A stretch of 41,197 nucleotides of DNA from an uncultured Chthonomonas sp. (GTDB lineage Bacteria > Armatimonadota > Chthonomonadetes > Chthonomonadales > CAJBBX01): positions 1-41,197 of the forward strand of contig CAISJD010000037.1 of the NCBI GenBank assembly GCA_903885605.1, written 5' to 3'. The position numbers and the translations under genes are program-made. The notes beneath the pieces were generated by a model. It was not told the origin of the DNA. It did no database searches and saw only the letters and a list, made by a program, of their open reading frames with translations. Of the stretch, positions 18,019-25,635 are shown one piece after another; the stretch's first letter is position 1, and each line of letters begins with the position of its first letter.

Positions 18019-20130
18019 ATGCGACGAGCGATCAGTCCCGCCCTCGCCCTGCTTCTCTGCGCCGGCCCCGGCCTGGCCCAGGGCCGCACGACGCCTGCCG
18101 CGCCGCCCTCGCCGCTGCCCGTGGCGCGCATCACGCTCTTCAACAGCGGCGTCTCCTACACCGAGCGGTCCGGCCAGGTGGAGGGCGACGCCACCGTGCC
18201 GCTCACCTTCCGCACGGCGCAGATCAACGACATCCTCAAGTCGATGGTGCTGCTGGACGCCGGGGGCAAGGTGCAGCCCGCCGTCTACGCGGCCAAGGAC
18301 CCGGTGAGCCACGCGCTCCGCTCCTTCGCCATCGATGTCACCGAGAACCTGGACCTCCGCACGCTGCTGGACCGGTTGCGCGGCGTGCTGCTCCGCGTTG
18401 ACGTCCGCGGACGCGCCGTGACGGGCCGCCTTGCGGGCGTCGAGCAGCGGCAGAACCCGCGCGACGCCCGGCAGCCCGTGGAGACCGTGGCCAACCTGCT
18501 GACGGACCGCGGCCTCGTCTCCGTGGCGGTCCAGACCGGCGGGCAGGTTCGCATCCTCGACGAGCGGCTGGACCAGGAGTTCCGCGACGCGCTGGCTCTC
18601 CTGGCCACCGGCAACGACGAGCAGCGCCGCCAGGTGACCCTTCGCTTCGCCGGCCAGGGCAAGCGGCAGGTGCGCGTCGGATACGTGACCGAGGCCCCGC
18701 TCTGGAAGATGAGCTACCGCCTGGTGCTGGGCGGCAAGGGCGACGCCAAGCCCTACCTGCAGGGATGGGCGCACGTGGAAAACACATCGGACGACGACTG
18801 GAACGGCGTGGCGCTCTCCCTCGTCTCCGGCAGGCCCGTCTCGTTCATCCAGGACCTCTACCAGCCGCTCTACCTGCCCCGACCCGTGGTAGGGCCCGAC
18901 GTGGTGGCCTCGGCCTATCCGCAGACGCATGGGTCCAACCTGCTGGAGGATAAGAAGCCCGCCGCGCCTCCGGTGGCCGGTGCGCCTGACAACGGTCCGG
19001 CCGGCCCCGGCGGAACGGGCGGCTTTGGCGGAGGCATGGGCGGTATGGGCGGCGGCGTGGCGCTCAAGCGCAGCGCAGGCAGGTCCGCGGCGCCGATGGC
19101 CGGCCGCGACATGGTCGAGAGCCTGAGCGACGCGGCGGCGGAGTCGGTCGAGGCGCAGGCCTCCGGGCAGCAGGCCGGGGAGCTCTTCAAGTACGACATC
19201 GCCACTCCCCTCACGCTGCCCCGGCAGCAGGCCGCCATGATCCCGGTCATCGCCGGCGGCGTCGACGCCGAGAAGGTGTCGATCTACAACGCCGACACAG
19301 GGCCCCGCTACCCGTTGAACGCCATCCGCATCAAGAACAACACGGGGCTGCACCTCAAGGGCGGGCCCATCACGGTCTTCGACGAGGAGACCTACGCCGG
19401 CGACGCCAAGATGGAGGATGTCCCCAAGGGCGACACGCGGTACATCTCCTACGCCGTCGATCTGAGCGTCGAGGGCGATCGGCGCGACCCGGGCGGCTCG
19501 GCGGAGGAGGTGACCTCCTTCCTGCGGCGCGGCGTCCTCACCTGCACCCGCACCGAAACGCGACGGACCGAGTACACGCTCAAGTCCCGCGCCGAGAAGC
19601 CCCGGACCGTCATCGTCGAGCAGCCGATCCTGCCCGAGTTCGCCCTGGCGGAACCGAAGGAGCCCTCCGAGCGAACCGGCGACCGCTATCGCTTCACCGT
19701 GACGCTGGAACCGGGCAAGAGCCAGACGCTCAAGGTGGTGGAGACGCGGCCGGTCTCCGAGGTGGTCGGCATCCTGGACGTGCCCATCGACCAGCTCACG
19801 CTCTGGGTCTCGCGCCCCTCCGTCGGCCCGAAGCTGAAGGCGGCGCTGGAGAAGATCGTGGCGTCCCGAGCCCGCGTGCGCGACCTTCAGGCGCAGGCGG
19901 CCGCCAAGGACGAGGAGATCAAGGGCATCACCGCCGACCAGGACCGCGTCCGCCAGAATATGCAGCAGCTGGACCGCAACTCCGACCTCTACAAGCGCTA
20001 CGTCAAGCAGCTCGATGAGCAGGAGACCCGGATGCAGACGCTGCGCACCGAGGCCGGCGCCCTGCGCAAGCAGGCCGGCGAGGCCGACCAGGCCCTGCGC
20101 GCCGAGATTGACGCGTTGAGCATCGACTGA
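18019..20130 (+). CDS. Exported DUF4139 domain protein
   Basis: Protein of 703 residues. The start is certain from AGGAGGATAACC directly before the ATG and a signal peptide ending PGLAQ. The N-terminal part (ARITLFNSGVSYTERSGQV) and the later VGYVTEAPLWKMSYRLVL, HVENTSDDDWNGVALSLVSG and the beta-rich second half fit DUF4139, an exported beta-domain protein family of uncertain role. A Gly/Met-rich flexible insert lies around residues 325-350, and a charged coiled coil fills about 610-700. It is monocistronic, bounded by a 14-base-pair hairpin downstream. Confidence 0.85.
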   Translation: MRRAISPALALLLCAGPGLAQGRTTPAAPPSPLPVARITLFNSGVSYTERSGQVEGDATVPLTFRTAQINDILKSMVLLDAGGKVQPAVYAAKDPVSHALRSFAIDVTENLDLRTLLDRLRGVLLRVDVRGRAVTGRLAGVEQRQNPRDARQPVETVANLLTDRGLVSVAVQTGGQVRILDERLDQEFRDALALLATGNDEQRRQVTLRFAGQGKRQVRVGYVTEAPLWKMSYRLVLGGKGDAKPYLQGWAHVENTSDDDWNGVALSLVSGRPVSFIQDLYQPLYLPRPVVGPDVVASAYPQTHGSNLLEDKKPAAPPVAGAPDNGPAGPGGTGGFGGGMGGMGGGVALKRSAGRSAAPMAGRDMVESLSDAAAESVEAQASGQQAGELFKYDIATPLTLPRQQAAMIPVIAGGVDAEKVSIYNADTGPRYPLNAIRIKNNTGLHLKGGPITVFDEETYAGDAKMEDVPKGDTRYISYAVDLSVEGDRRDPGGSAEEVTSFLRRGVLTCTRTETRRTEYTLKSRAEKPRTVIVEQPILPEFALAEPKEPSERTGDRYRFTVTLEPGKSQTLKVVETRPVSEVVGILDVPIDQLTLWVSRPSVGPKLKAALEKIVASRARVRDLQAQAAAKDEEIKGITADQDRVRQNMQQLDRNSDLYKRYVKQLDEQETRMQTLRTEAGALRKQAGEADQALRAEIDALSID

Positions 20131-20140
20131 GGCGCCGTCC

Positions 20141-20179
20141 CTTCTTCCCTGCCGTTGCGTTGCATCGGCAGGGAGGAGG
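20141..20179 (+). terminator. Long hairpin after the DUF4139 gene
   Basis: The 14-base arms at 20141-20154 and 20166-20179 pair with only two G-T positions around an 11-base loop (TTGCGTTGCAT); the inner CCCTGCCG/CGGCAGGG is perfect. It begins ten bases after the stop and is followed by AACCGCCG, not a T-run. It is the strongest such structure I found in the window. A terminator or an RNA-stabilising 3' end is likely. Confidence 0.6.
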
Positions 20180-20266
20180 AACCGCCGTCGGTCGCGAATC
20201 TTCCCGCGGACGGGCCGCGACTGCCGGGGGGAAGCCCCGGTCCACGCACCGCCCAGGGGGGCAGCC

Positions 20267-21361
20267 ATGGAAGAGTTCAACGACCTCTCGCGCCGCCAGT
20301 TCATCCAGGCGAGCGCCGCGACCGGCCTGACGCTGGCGGCCTCCGCCGCACTCGGCAGCGATACCAACCCGCCCGCCGCCCGATCGACGCGCGGCTACAA
20401 CCCGGACATGGAGTACCGCCGGCTCGGCAACACCGGCCTCTGGCTCTCCGCAGTCTGCCTGGGCGGCCACTGGAAGCGGATCGACAAGATGATCGGCTCC
20501 CAGCCCATCGACCCCTACACGCTGCCCGATGCCTCCGTCATGGACGCGTTCCAGAAGAACCGCGACCAGATCATCGGCTGCTGCATCGACCACGGCATTA
20601 ACCTGGTCGACGCCTGCACCGGCGGCGAGATCCTCACCTACTCCCGCGCCCTCAAGGGCCGCCGCGACAAGATGTACATGACCTTCTCCTGGGCCGAGCG
20701 CGAGATCCGCGAGGAGCCCTACCGCAACGCCAAGGCCCTCCTCCGAGGCTTCGAGCAGGGCCTGAAGGAAGCCGGGCTGGAGTACGCCGACATCTGGCGC
20801 GTCACCTGCCTCGAGAAGGGCGGCCGCCACACCCAGGGCGAGGTCGAGGAGCTCGTCTCCGCGCTGGACATGGCCCGGAAGCAGGGCAAGGCGCGGGTCA
20901 CCGGCATCTCCTCGCACGACCGCCCGTGGCTCAAGATGATGATCGAGACCTACCCCAAGCAGATCCAGATGGTCCTCACGCCCTACACCGCCGACTCCGA
21001 GGAGATGCCCGAGGACAGCCTCTTCCAGTCGGCGCTCAAGCATAAGGTCGGCATCCTGGGCATCAAGCCCTTCGCCAGCAACTCGCTCTTCAAGGGCGAC
21101 GGCGCCGCCGACCACCCCGACGCCGCCGAGGACGACCGCCGCGCCCGCCTGGCCATCCGCAACATCCTCAGCAACCCGGCGCTCACCGCGCCCATGGCCG
21201 GCCTCACCAGCCCGCACCAGATCGCCAACGCCGCCGCCGCCATTCGCGAGCGCCGCGCACTGCACCCGCGCGAGAAGGCCGAGCTGAAGCAGGCCGGCGA
21301 GGAGATGTGGGCCAACCTGCCCGAGGACTACCAGTGGCTCAAGGAGTGGAAGTATGTCTAG
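20267..21361 (+). CDS. Tat-exported aldo/keto reductase-fold protein with degenerate active site
   Basis: Protein of 364 residues. The N-terminus LSRRQFIQASAATGLTLAASAALG is a twin-arginine signal, so the protein is folded before export. The rest follows the aldo/keto reductase (beta/alpha)8 pattern: EYRRLGNTGLWLSAVCLGG, INLVDACTGGE, ALKGRRDKMYM, LKEAGLEYADIWRV and GKARVTGISSH. By eye, the catalytic Asp is kept (residue 115) but the Tyr, Lys and His of the tetrad appear replaced by Gly120, Phe140 and Thr180, so ordinary NADPH-dependent carbonyl reduction is doubtful. No Fe-S cysteine cluster is present. Its stop overlaps the start of a tetraheme cytochrome c gene by eight bases, which suggests an electron-transfer pair outside the cytoplasm. 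A G-rich ribosome site precedes the ATG. Confidence 0.85.
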   Translation: MEEFNDLSRRQFIQASAATGLTLAASAALGSDTNPPAARSTRGYNPDMEYRRLGNTGLWLSAVCLGGHWKRIDKMIGSQPIDPYTLPDASVMDAFQKNRDQIIGCCIDHGINLVDACTGGEILTYSRALKGRRDKMYMTFSWAEREIREEPYRNAKALLRGFEQGLKEAGLEYADIWRVTCLEKGGRHTQGEVEELVSALDMARKQGKARVTGISSHDRPWLKMMIETYPKQIQMVLTPYTADSEEMPEDSLFQSALKHKVGILGIKPFASNSLFKGDGAADHPDAAEDDRRARLAIRNILSNPALTAPMAGLTSPHQIANAAAAIRERRALHPREKAELKQAGEEMWANLPEDYQWLKEWKYV

Positions 21362-21899
21362 CCGGCTCGGGGCCGCCGCGGCGCTGGCCGGGTTGCTCGC
21401 CCTGAGCTCGGCGGCGCTGAGCGGCCCACGGACCCCGGTTCGCAAGCCCGCGCCCAAGGCCAAGGTGTCGGCGAAGGTGGAGCCCGCCGACAACAGCTAC
21501 TGCTTCGCCTGCCACGTCAACTTCAAGCGGGAATTCCTGGCCGAAACGCACCGCAAGGCGGGGGTCGGCTGCGCGAAGTGCCACGGCGAGTCGGACAAGC
21601 ACAGCTCCGACGAGAACAACATCACGCCGCCGGACACCATGTACGCGCCGGAGCGGATCAATGCCGCATGCGCAGGTTGCCACACGCCCGCCAAGCTGGC
21701 CGCGGCGGGTGTCAAGAGGCCCAATCCGGCGCACAGGGCGCTCATCATGCCCGCCGCCGGGGGCGCGAAAGCCGCCATGCGCCCGTCGCCCACCTGCACC
21801 ACGTGCCACGGAAGCCACCGCCTGCCCGTTCGGACGCGGCGCTGGGACAAGACCACCCGCAAGCTCATCTCGGACGACGGGGTCCGGATGCTCAAGTAG
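21354..21899 (+). CDS. Exported tetraheme c-type cytochrome
   Basis: Protein of 181 residues with an N-terminal hydrophobic signal (residues 1-23) and four CxxCH heme-attachment motifs: CFACH at 50, CAKCH at 73, CAGCH at 106 and CTTCH at 148. Additional histidines (66, 83, 127, 155) could be distal ligands for bis-His hemes. It is similar in size to small NapC/cytochrome c554-like or c3-like electron carriers but has no membrane anchor beyond the signal. The ATG lies inside the end of the aldo/keto reductase-fold gene, so the two are translationally coupled and probably interact. A cytochrome c maturation system should exist elsewhere in the genome. Confidence 0.9.
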   Translation: MSSRLGAAAALAGLLALSSAALSGPRTPVRKPAPKAKVSAKVEPADNSYCFACHVNFKREFLAETHRKAGVGCAKCHGESDKHSSDENNITPPDTMYAPERINAACAGCHTPAKLAAAGVKRPNPAHRALIMPAAGGAKAAMRPSPTCTTCHGSHRLPVRTRRWDKTTRKLISDDGVRMLK

Positions 21900-21907
21900 G
21901 CCCGACC

Positions 21908-21941
21908 GGCGGCGGGGCTCTACTCCACGCGCTCCGCCGCC
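21908..21941. terminator. Bidirectional hairpin between convergent genes
   Basis: The 11-base arms at 21908-21918 and 21931-21941 pair with one G-T and a 12-base loop. It lies after the cytochrome stop; its right arm is in the last codons of the convergent UroD-like gene. No T-run on either side. Confidence 0.5.
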
Positions 21942-22909
21942 GCCCGGAACACATCGTAGGCCCAGCCATCCCACTCCGGCTCCACGCCGATGCCGTGCAG
22001 GTCGGGGTAGTCCTTGGCGATGAGCCGCCCCGCGAAGAGCCGCAGCATCTCCCGCGCCCCGCCCTCGATCAGCGCGCGGTCGCCCGTGGGCATCACCTTC
22101 TGGATGTCCACCGGCGCGTGCAGCGCCAGCCCCAGCTCCCGGAAGCGCCCCGAGAGCGCCTCCAGGCCGCAGAGCGCGGGCTGGTCGAACTGCATGGCGC
22201 TGACGCCCACCTCCGCCAGGTCGGGCAGAATCTCCCAGACCCAGCCGCAGGAGTGCATGATGACGTGCATCCCCCGCGTGCGCGCCGCGCCGCAGAGCCG
22301 GGCGAAGTGCGGCTTGTAGAGACGCCGGAACATGGCGGGGCTGATGAGCAGGCGGTTCTGGACGCCCCAATCCTCGCAGAAGAAGATGCCGTCGGCTCCG
22401 GCGTCGGCCAGCCGGATGATGACCCGTTCCAGCAGGTCCGCCACCATGCCGTGGAGCCGCTCGATGAGCTCCGGATCGGTGGCCAGGTCCTGGAAGTAGA
22501 CCTCCATCTTGCGCAGGTAGCGGCAGATGGCGAAGGGGAAGCCCGGCAGCCAGCCCATGCGGAACCGCTCGCCCTCGGCGGCGAAGGCGGCGCGCGCGGC
22601 CTCGTAGCGCTCCGGCGCGTCCAGGTCCGGCAGGCGGTAGGTCTCCAGTGCGGCCCAGTCGGCCAGTGCCGGGGTGTGGACCTCGCCGCCCGACGACATA
22701 CCCACCAGCCGGTGCCAGAGGTTGCCCCACTCGTCGTCGTAGTACTCCACGCCGCCGTCGGTCCAGCGCCGCGGCGTCCAGGAGCCCGAGGCCGAGGCCC
22801 CGCCGCCGGTGAAGTCGTTCCACCGCCCGCCGGAGAAGTTCATGCCGATGCGGGGCGCATCCCGCCCCTCCAGGTTCCGCCGAATGATCTCGCGAGGTGT
22901 CATGTCCAT
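21920..22909 (-). CDS. Uroporphyrinogen decarboxylase/MtaA-like family protein
   Basis: Cytoplasmic protein of 329 residues from the UroD-like superfamily. Recognisable parts are the N-terminal TPREIIRRNLEGRDAPRIG, the ADGIFFCEDWGVQNRLLISP segment, and VIMHSCGWVWEILPDLAEVG. That H-x-C-G is the zinc ligand pair of corrinoid-type methyltransferases such as MtaA, not a feature of true HemE. The third Zn-ligand Cys expected near the C-terminus is not visible. The start is the ATG at 22909 (another at 22903) without a clear ribosome site. Related proteins are abundant next to sugar-degradation genes in Armatimonadota-like and Planctomycetes-like genomes, with unknown substrates. True heme biosynthesis is unlikely. 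Confidence 0.82.
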   Translation of the reverse strand: MDMTPREIIRRNLEGRDAPRIGMNFSGGRWNDFTGGGASASGSWTPRRWTDGGVEYYDDEWGNLWHRLVGMSSGGEVHTPALADWAALETYRLPDLDAPERYEAARAAFAAEGERFRMGWLPGFPFAICRYLRKMEVYFQDLATDPELIERLHGMVADLLERVIIRLADAGADGIFFCEDWGVQNRLLISPAMFRRLYKPHFARLCGAARTRGMHVIMHSCGWVWEILPDLAEVGVSAMQFDQPALCGLEALSGRFRELGLALHAPVDIQKVMPTGDRALIEGGAREMLRLFAGRLIAKDYPDLHGIGVEPEWDGWAYDVFRAAAERVE

Positions 22910-23012
22910 AGTGGCGTTAGGTTCGCCGCGAGGCCAGTGGAGTTCCTGCAAAGGGTCGGCGGCGGTGGTTGGTCGGCGGGCGCCGTGCGACGGATGCAGG
23001 ACTGAGCTCGCG

Positions 23013-23939
23013 CTATCGCAGGAATCGCTCGTCCATGTGCCGCTCTAAGTACTCCGGCGCCGGCCTCAACGCCTCGTCGCTGGGCAGCGATCTGAGCAAG
23101 TGGCCGTGATGCGCGTAGTACACCCGACCGTTCAGGTAGTTGTCCTTGATCTGCCGACTGATCTGGACCCGGTAGTCGGGAGTGATGCCGACCAGGCCCT
23201 GATCGAAGAGGATGTGCAGATCGGCGCGCAGGAGCAAGCCGTTGTCCAAGGCATGCTGACCACCGTCGGCCACCGGCACGATGTGGGCAGCCTGAAGCAC
23301 CGGCAGCGTGGTCTCACCCGTGATGCTGCACCTGCGGTCGTAGTTCTCAAGCGTCAGGATACGAAACGCCCCTTGGCCGAGCCGCGCCTGTTGCAGATAT
23401 GGGGTGCCGAACGCCACATCGTACTCGGCGCGCACCGAGGCGACACGCACCGAACCGGCCCGCGCCTGCACCGCATCCTGCCAGAGCGCTTGGCCCGTGG
23501 GGTCGGCCGTGTCGTAGCCCTTCCCCTGCACGATGTTCGGCGCCCAGTCGGCGGGGGCGGGCACGAAGTCACGATCCTTCAGGAAGAAGGGCTCCGCCAG
23601 GATCATGCAGCCGATATCTGGGTCCTCGCCCGGGCCGATGGACGCCGAGCGGTACTTGCTGATGAGCGTCCGGAGGTGAGCCAAGCTCTCAGTTCCGTTC
23701 ATTTCGCGGAAGGCTGACCACGCTAGCGACACTGGTAGTCGGGAGTAGCGAACGAAGGTCCCGCCGCCGATGATCGGCCCCGGCCGTCCGCCTCGCGAGT
23801 GGGCCTTGAATAGGAACTGGGTCCCGGCCTGTAGCTTGGACGGGGTCGTGCCGGGCCGCCAGAAGTTAACCTCCTCGGGTCGACGCTCCCGCAAGAACGC
23901 GAACCAGCGCTCATCAGTGAGTGCCACGTAGAAGCGCAT
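23013..23939 (-). CDS. HNH endonuclease with EVE/ASCH-like N-terminal domain
   Basis: Protein of 308 residues; the start at 23939 has GAGGAG seven bases upstream. The N-terminal half (MRFYVALTDERWFAFL, EVNFWRPGTTPSKL, FLFKAH, GGGTFVRYSRLPVSLAW) resembles the PUA/ASCH/EVE-like domain that reads modified bases in modification-dependent restriction enzymes; this part is recognised by pattern only. The C-terminal half is a clear HNH nuclease: CSITGE, then His219 in AAHIVP, Asn233 in LDNGLLL and His242 in ADLHILFD. It most likely cuts DNA carrying a modified base, a type IV-like restriction role. It diverges from the ATPase-led operon, and together they form an accessory island. Confidence 0.82.
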   Translation of the reverse strand: MRFYVALTDERWFAFLRERRPEEVNFWRPGTTPSKLQAGTQFLFKAHSRGGRPGPIIGGGTFVRYSRLPVSLAWSAFREMNGTESLAHLRTLISKYRSASIGPGEDPDIGCMILAEPFFLKDRDFVPAPADWAPNIVQGKGYDTADPTGQALWQDAVQARAGSVRVASVRAEYDVAFGTPYLQQARLGQGAFRILTLENYDRRCSITGETTLPVLQAAHIVPVADGGQHALDNGLLLRADLHILFDQGLVGITPDYRVQISRQIKDNYLNGRVYYAHHGHLLRSLPSDEALRPAPEYLERHMDERFLR

Positions 23940-23970
23940 CGCCGGTCTCCTCTGCGTACTTGGTTGTCAG

Positions 23971-23979
23971 TAATGTACC
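23971..23979 (-). promoter_or_regulatory. Possible -10 box for the HNH endonuclease gene
   Basis: GGTACATTA on the minus strand, 31 bases upstream of the ATG at 23939, directly preceded by a second GGTAC. It shares the TAC..T core with the other boxes in this window. Confidence 0.3.
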
Positions 23980-24282
23980 GTACCACACACGCGTCGCGCC
24001 GGCATTGCAGGCGTGCTGCCGCAACGCCGACAACGCCGCAGCGGGCGCATCGTCATACTCCGTACAACACAGCGCGCAACCGGCCCCCCGTTGTCGTGCC
24101 CGGGACCGCTTGCTCGCGATCGGGGCCGAGCCCGTCTCCCGGTCCGTCGAGGACAAGTGGTTCTGGCCGGCGGCGCGCAGTGCGGGCAGGTCGCTACGAG
24201 GCCCTCGAGCGAACGCGTCGGCGGAGCACCCGTTGGCCCGAACCCCGGGCACGCGGCGTCGTCGGCGTCCTCACCTCGGGAC

Positions 24283-24291
24283 GGTACAATG
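24283..24291 (+). promoter_or_regulatory. Possible -10 box for the ATPase-DUF4276-helicase operon
   Basis: GGTACAATG, with TACAAT matching five of six bases of the TATAAT consensus. It leaves a leader of roughly 110 bases before the ATPase ATG. No -35 hexamer is recognisable 16-18 bases upstream. Confidence 0.35.
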
Positions 24292-24409
24292 AGCCGGCAG
24301 GGCAGAGCGCGGGCCAATGGCGCCATGGCTGTAAGGGCCATGAGACACCTGGGCGACGAGGTGCTGAAGGTGTTTCGGGTTGCGCCCCCGGGCGGGTAGG
24401 AGGTCACGG

Positions 24410-25633
24410 ATGGCACGTATTGAGGGCATTCGCATCCAGAACTTCCGTGTGTTGCGGGATGTCACGCTGGGTAAGCTCTCGCATGAGCAAGGCGCCGAGC
24501 CGTTGACACCATTGACCGTCGTGATCGGTCGCAACGGTTGCGGGAAGACCACGCTCTTTGATGCGTTCGGCTTCCTCAGCGACTGCCTGAACAGCGGAGT
24601 CGAAGCTGCGTGCGACATGCAGCAGCGCGGCGGCTTTGATCGGCTTGTGTCGCGAGGAAGCTCCGGTCCAATTCGCTTCGAGGTCTACTACCGCGAGGGT
24701 CCGCAAGAGCGGCCGATATCCTATGAACTCTCCATTGGACTGGACAGATCAAGCAGGCCCTATGTTGAGGCGGAAGTGCTCAGGCAGCGTAGGAAGGGTG
24801 AATCACATGGCAGGCCGTTCGCATTCCTAAGGCTGGACCGTGGCAAGGGCACGGTGTGGTCAGGGTCAGAGGCCGTTGAGTCGGGCACAGAAGATGCAGG
24901 CAGCCAGCCTGTGGAGCTGACGGACCCGAGACAGCTCGGCATCGCCACGCTCGGGACGCTGCGGGAGCACCCACGGATAACGAGATTTCGAGACTTCCTA
25001 AAAGGCTGGTATCTATCATATTTTGCAGCAGGCTCTGTCCGCCACCTGGCTCCATCGGGACCGCAGTTGCATCTGAACGTCCATGGGGACAATATGGCAA
25101 ACGTCGTTCAGTTTATGGAACGGGAGTATCCAGGACGGTTCAGGCAGATACTGGCGCTGATCGCCACCAAGATTCCTGGGGTTGAGCGGATCGAGACCAA
25201 GGTCACCGACGACAAGCGGATACTGCTGAGGTTCAATGACGGCTCGTACCAAGATCCGTTCGTGGCGCAGCAGATGTCTGATGGAACGCTCAAGATGTTC
25301 GCATATTTGCTCATGCTGGAGGACCCGAGCCCACCCCCGTTCATCTGCATCGAGGAGCCGGAGAACGGCCTGTACCACAAGCTGCTGGCCGCACTTGGCG
25401 GCGAGTTCCGCGAGTTTGCAGTGCGACATGGCGGCCCGCAGATGCTCGTTACCACCCATCAGCCGCACTTCGTCAACGCCCTGAGCCCGGGTGAGGTCTG
25501 GTTGCTGCACAAGGGCGACGACGGGTTCGCTAGGGCACTGCGCGCCTCCGACCTGCCACTGGTGCGGAACCTGGTCGCCGAGGGGCTGGAGCTTGGCGGG
25601 CTCTGGTTCAGCGAGTACTTGGAGCCGATGTAG
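24410..25633 (+). CDS. AAA/ABC-type ATPase of the OLD/RecF group (defence operon gene 1)
   Basis: Protein of 407 residues; the ATG at 24410 has AGGAGG six bases upstream. It opens with GIRIQNFRVLRDVTL, typical of RecF/SMC-like and OLD-type ATPases. Walker A is GRNGCGKT (40-47), the ABC-signature-like element is QMSDGTLKMFAYLLML, Walker B is FICIEEPENG with Glu315/316, and the H-loop is LVTTHQPHFVNAL. There is no fused TOPRIM nuclease domain, unlike GajA or OLD proteins; instead a TOPRIM-like DUF4276 gene starts two bases after the stop. This gene looks visibly less GC-rich than its neighbours (for instance around 25000-25030), which suggests horizontal acquisition. It probably powers or senses for the downstream nuclease-like partner, as in PARIS or Gabija. 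Confidence 0.9.
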   Translation: MARIEGIRIQNFRVLRDVTLGKLSHEQGAEPLTPLTVVIGRNGCGKTTLFDAFGFLSDCLNSGVEAACDMQQRGGFDRLVSRGSSGPIRFEVYYREGPQERPISYELSIGLDRSSRPYVEAEVLRQRRKGESHGRPFAFLRLDRGKGTVWSGSEAVESGTEDAGSQPVELTDPRQLGIATLGTLREHPRITRFRDFLKGWYLSYFAAGSVRHLAPSGPQLHLNVHGDNMANVVQFMEREYPGRFRQILALIATKIPGVERIETKVTDDKRILLRFNDGSYQDPFVAQQMSDGTLKMFAYLLMLEDPSPPPFICIEEPENGLYHKLLAALGGEFREFAVRHGGPQMLVTTHQPHFVNALSPGEVWLLHKGDDGFARALRASDLPLVRNLVAEGLELGGLWFSEYLEPM

Positions 25634-25635
25634 CC

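Larger units (their letters stand above)
23940..24409. other. 470-base divergent intergenic region of the defence island
   Basis: I find no convincing gene here. On the minus strand, GGTACATTA (23971-23979) is a possible -10 box 31 bases before the HNH start. On the plus strand, GGTACAATG (24283-24291) is a possible -10 box 118 bases before the ATPase start. A short minus-strand frame ending near 23970 contains LRRCRRCGSTPAM, faintly like the zinc ribbon of Lar-type restriction alleviation proteins, but it stops at once and lacks the second metal pair. The plus-strand frame ending at 24399 is more likely leader than protein. Confidence 0.5.

Noticed and set aside
17908-20367. Very long minus-strand open frame opposite the DUF4139 gene
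   Set aside because: It mirrors a gene with a certain start, signal peptide and recognised domain. Long antisense frames are expected at this GC content, and its sequence is low-complexity without any domain.
21920-22909. True HemE uroporphyrinogen decarboxylase
   Set aside because: The H-x-C-G zinc-ligand motif and the glycan-gene context point to the MtaA-like branch rather than heme synthesis.
23967-24416. Minus-strand frame with LRRCRRCGSTPAM, faintly like a Lar-type zinc ribbon
   Set aside because: It stops within about ten residues of the first metal pair, has no second CxxC and no ribosome site. At most it is a relic.
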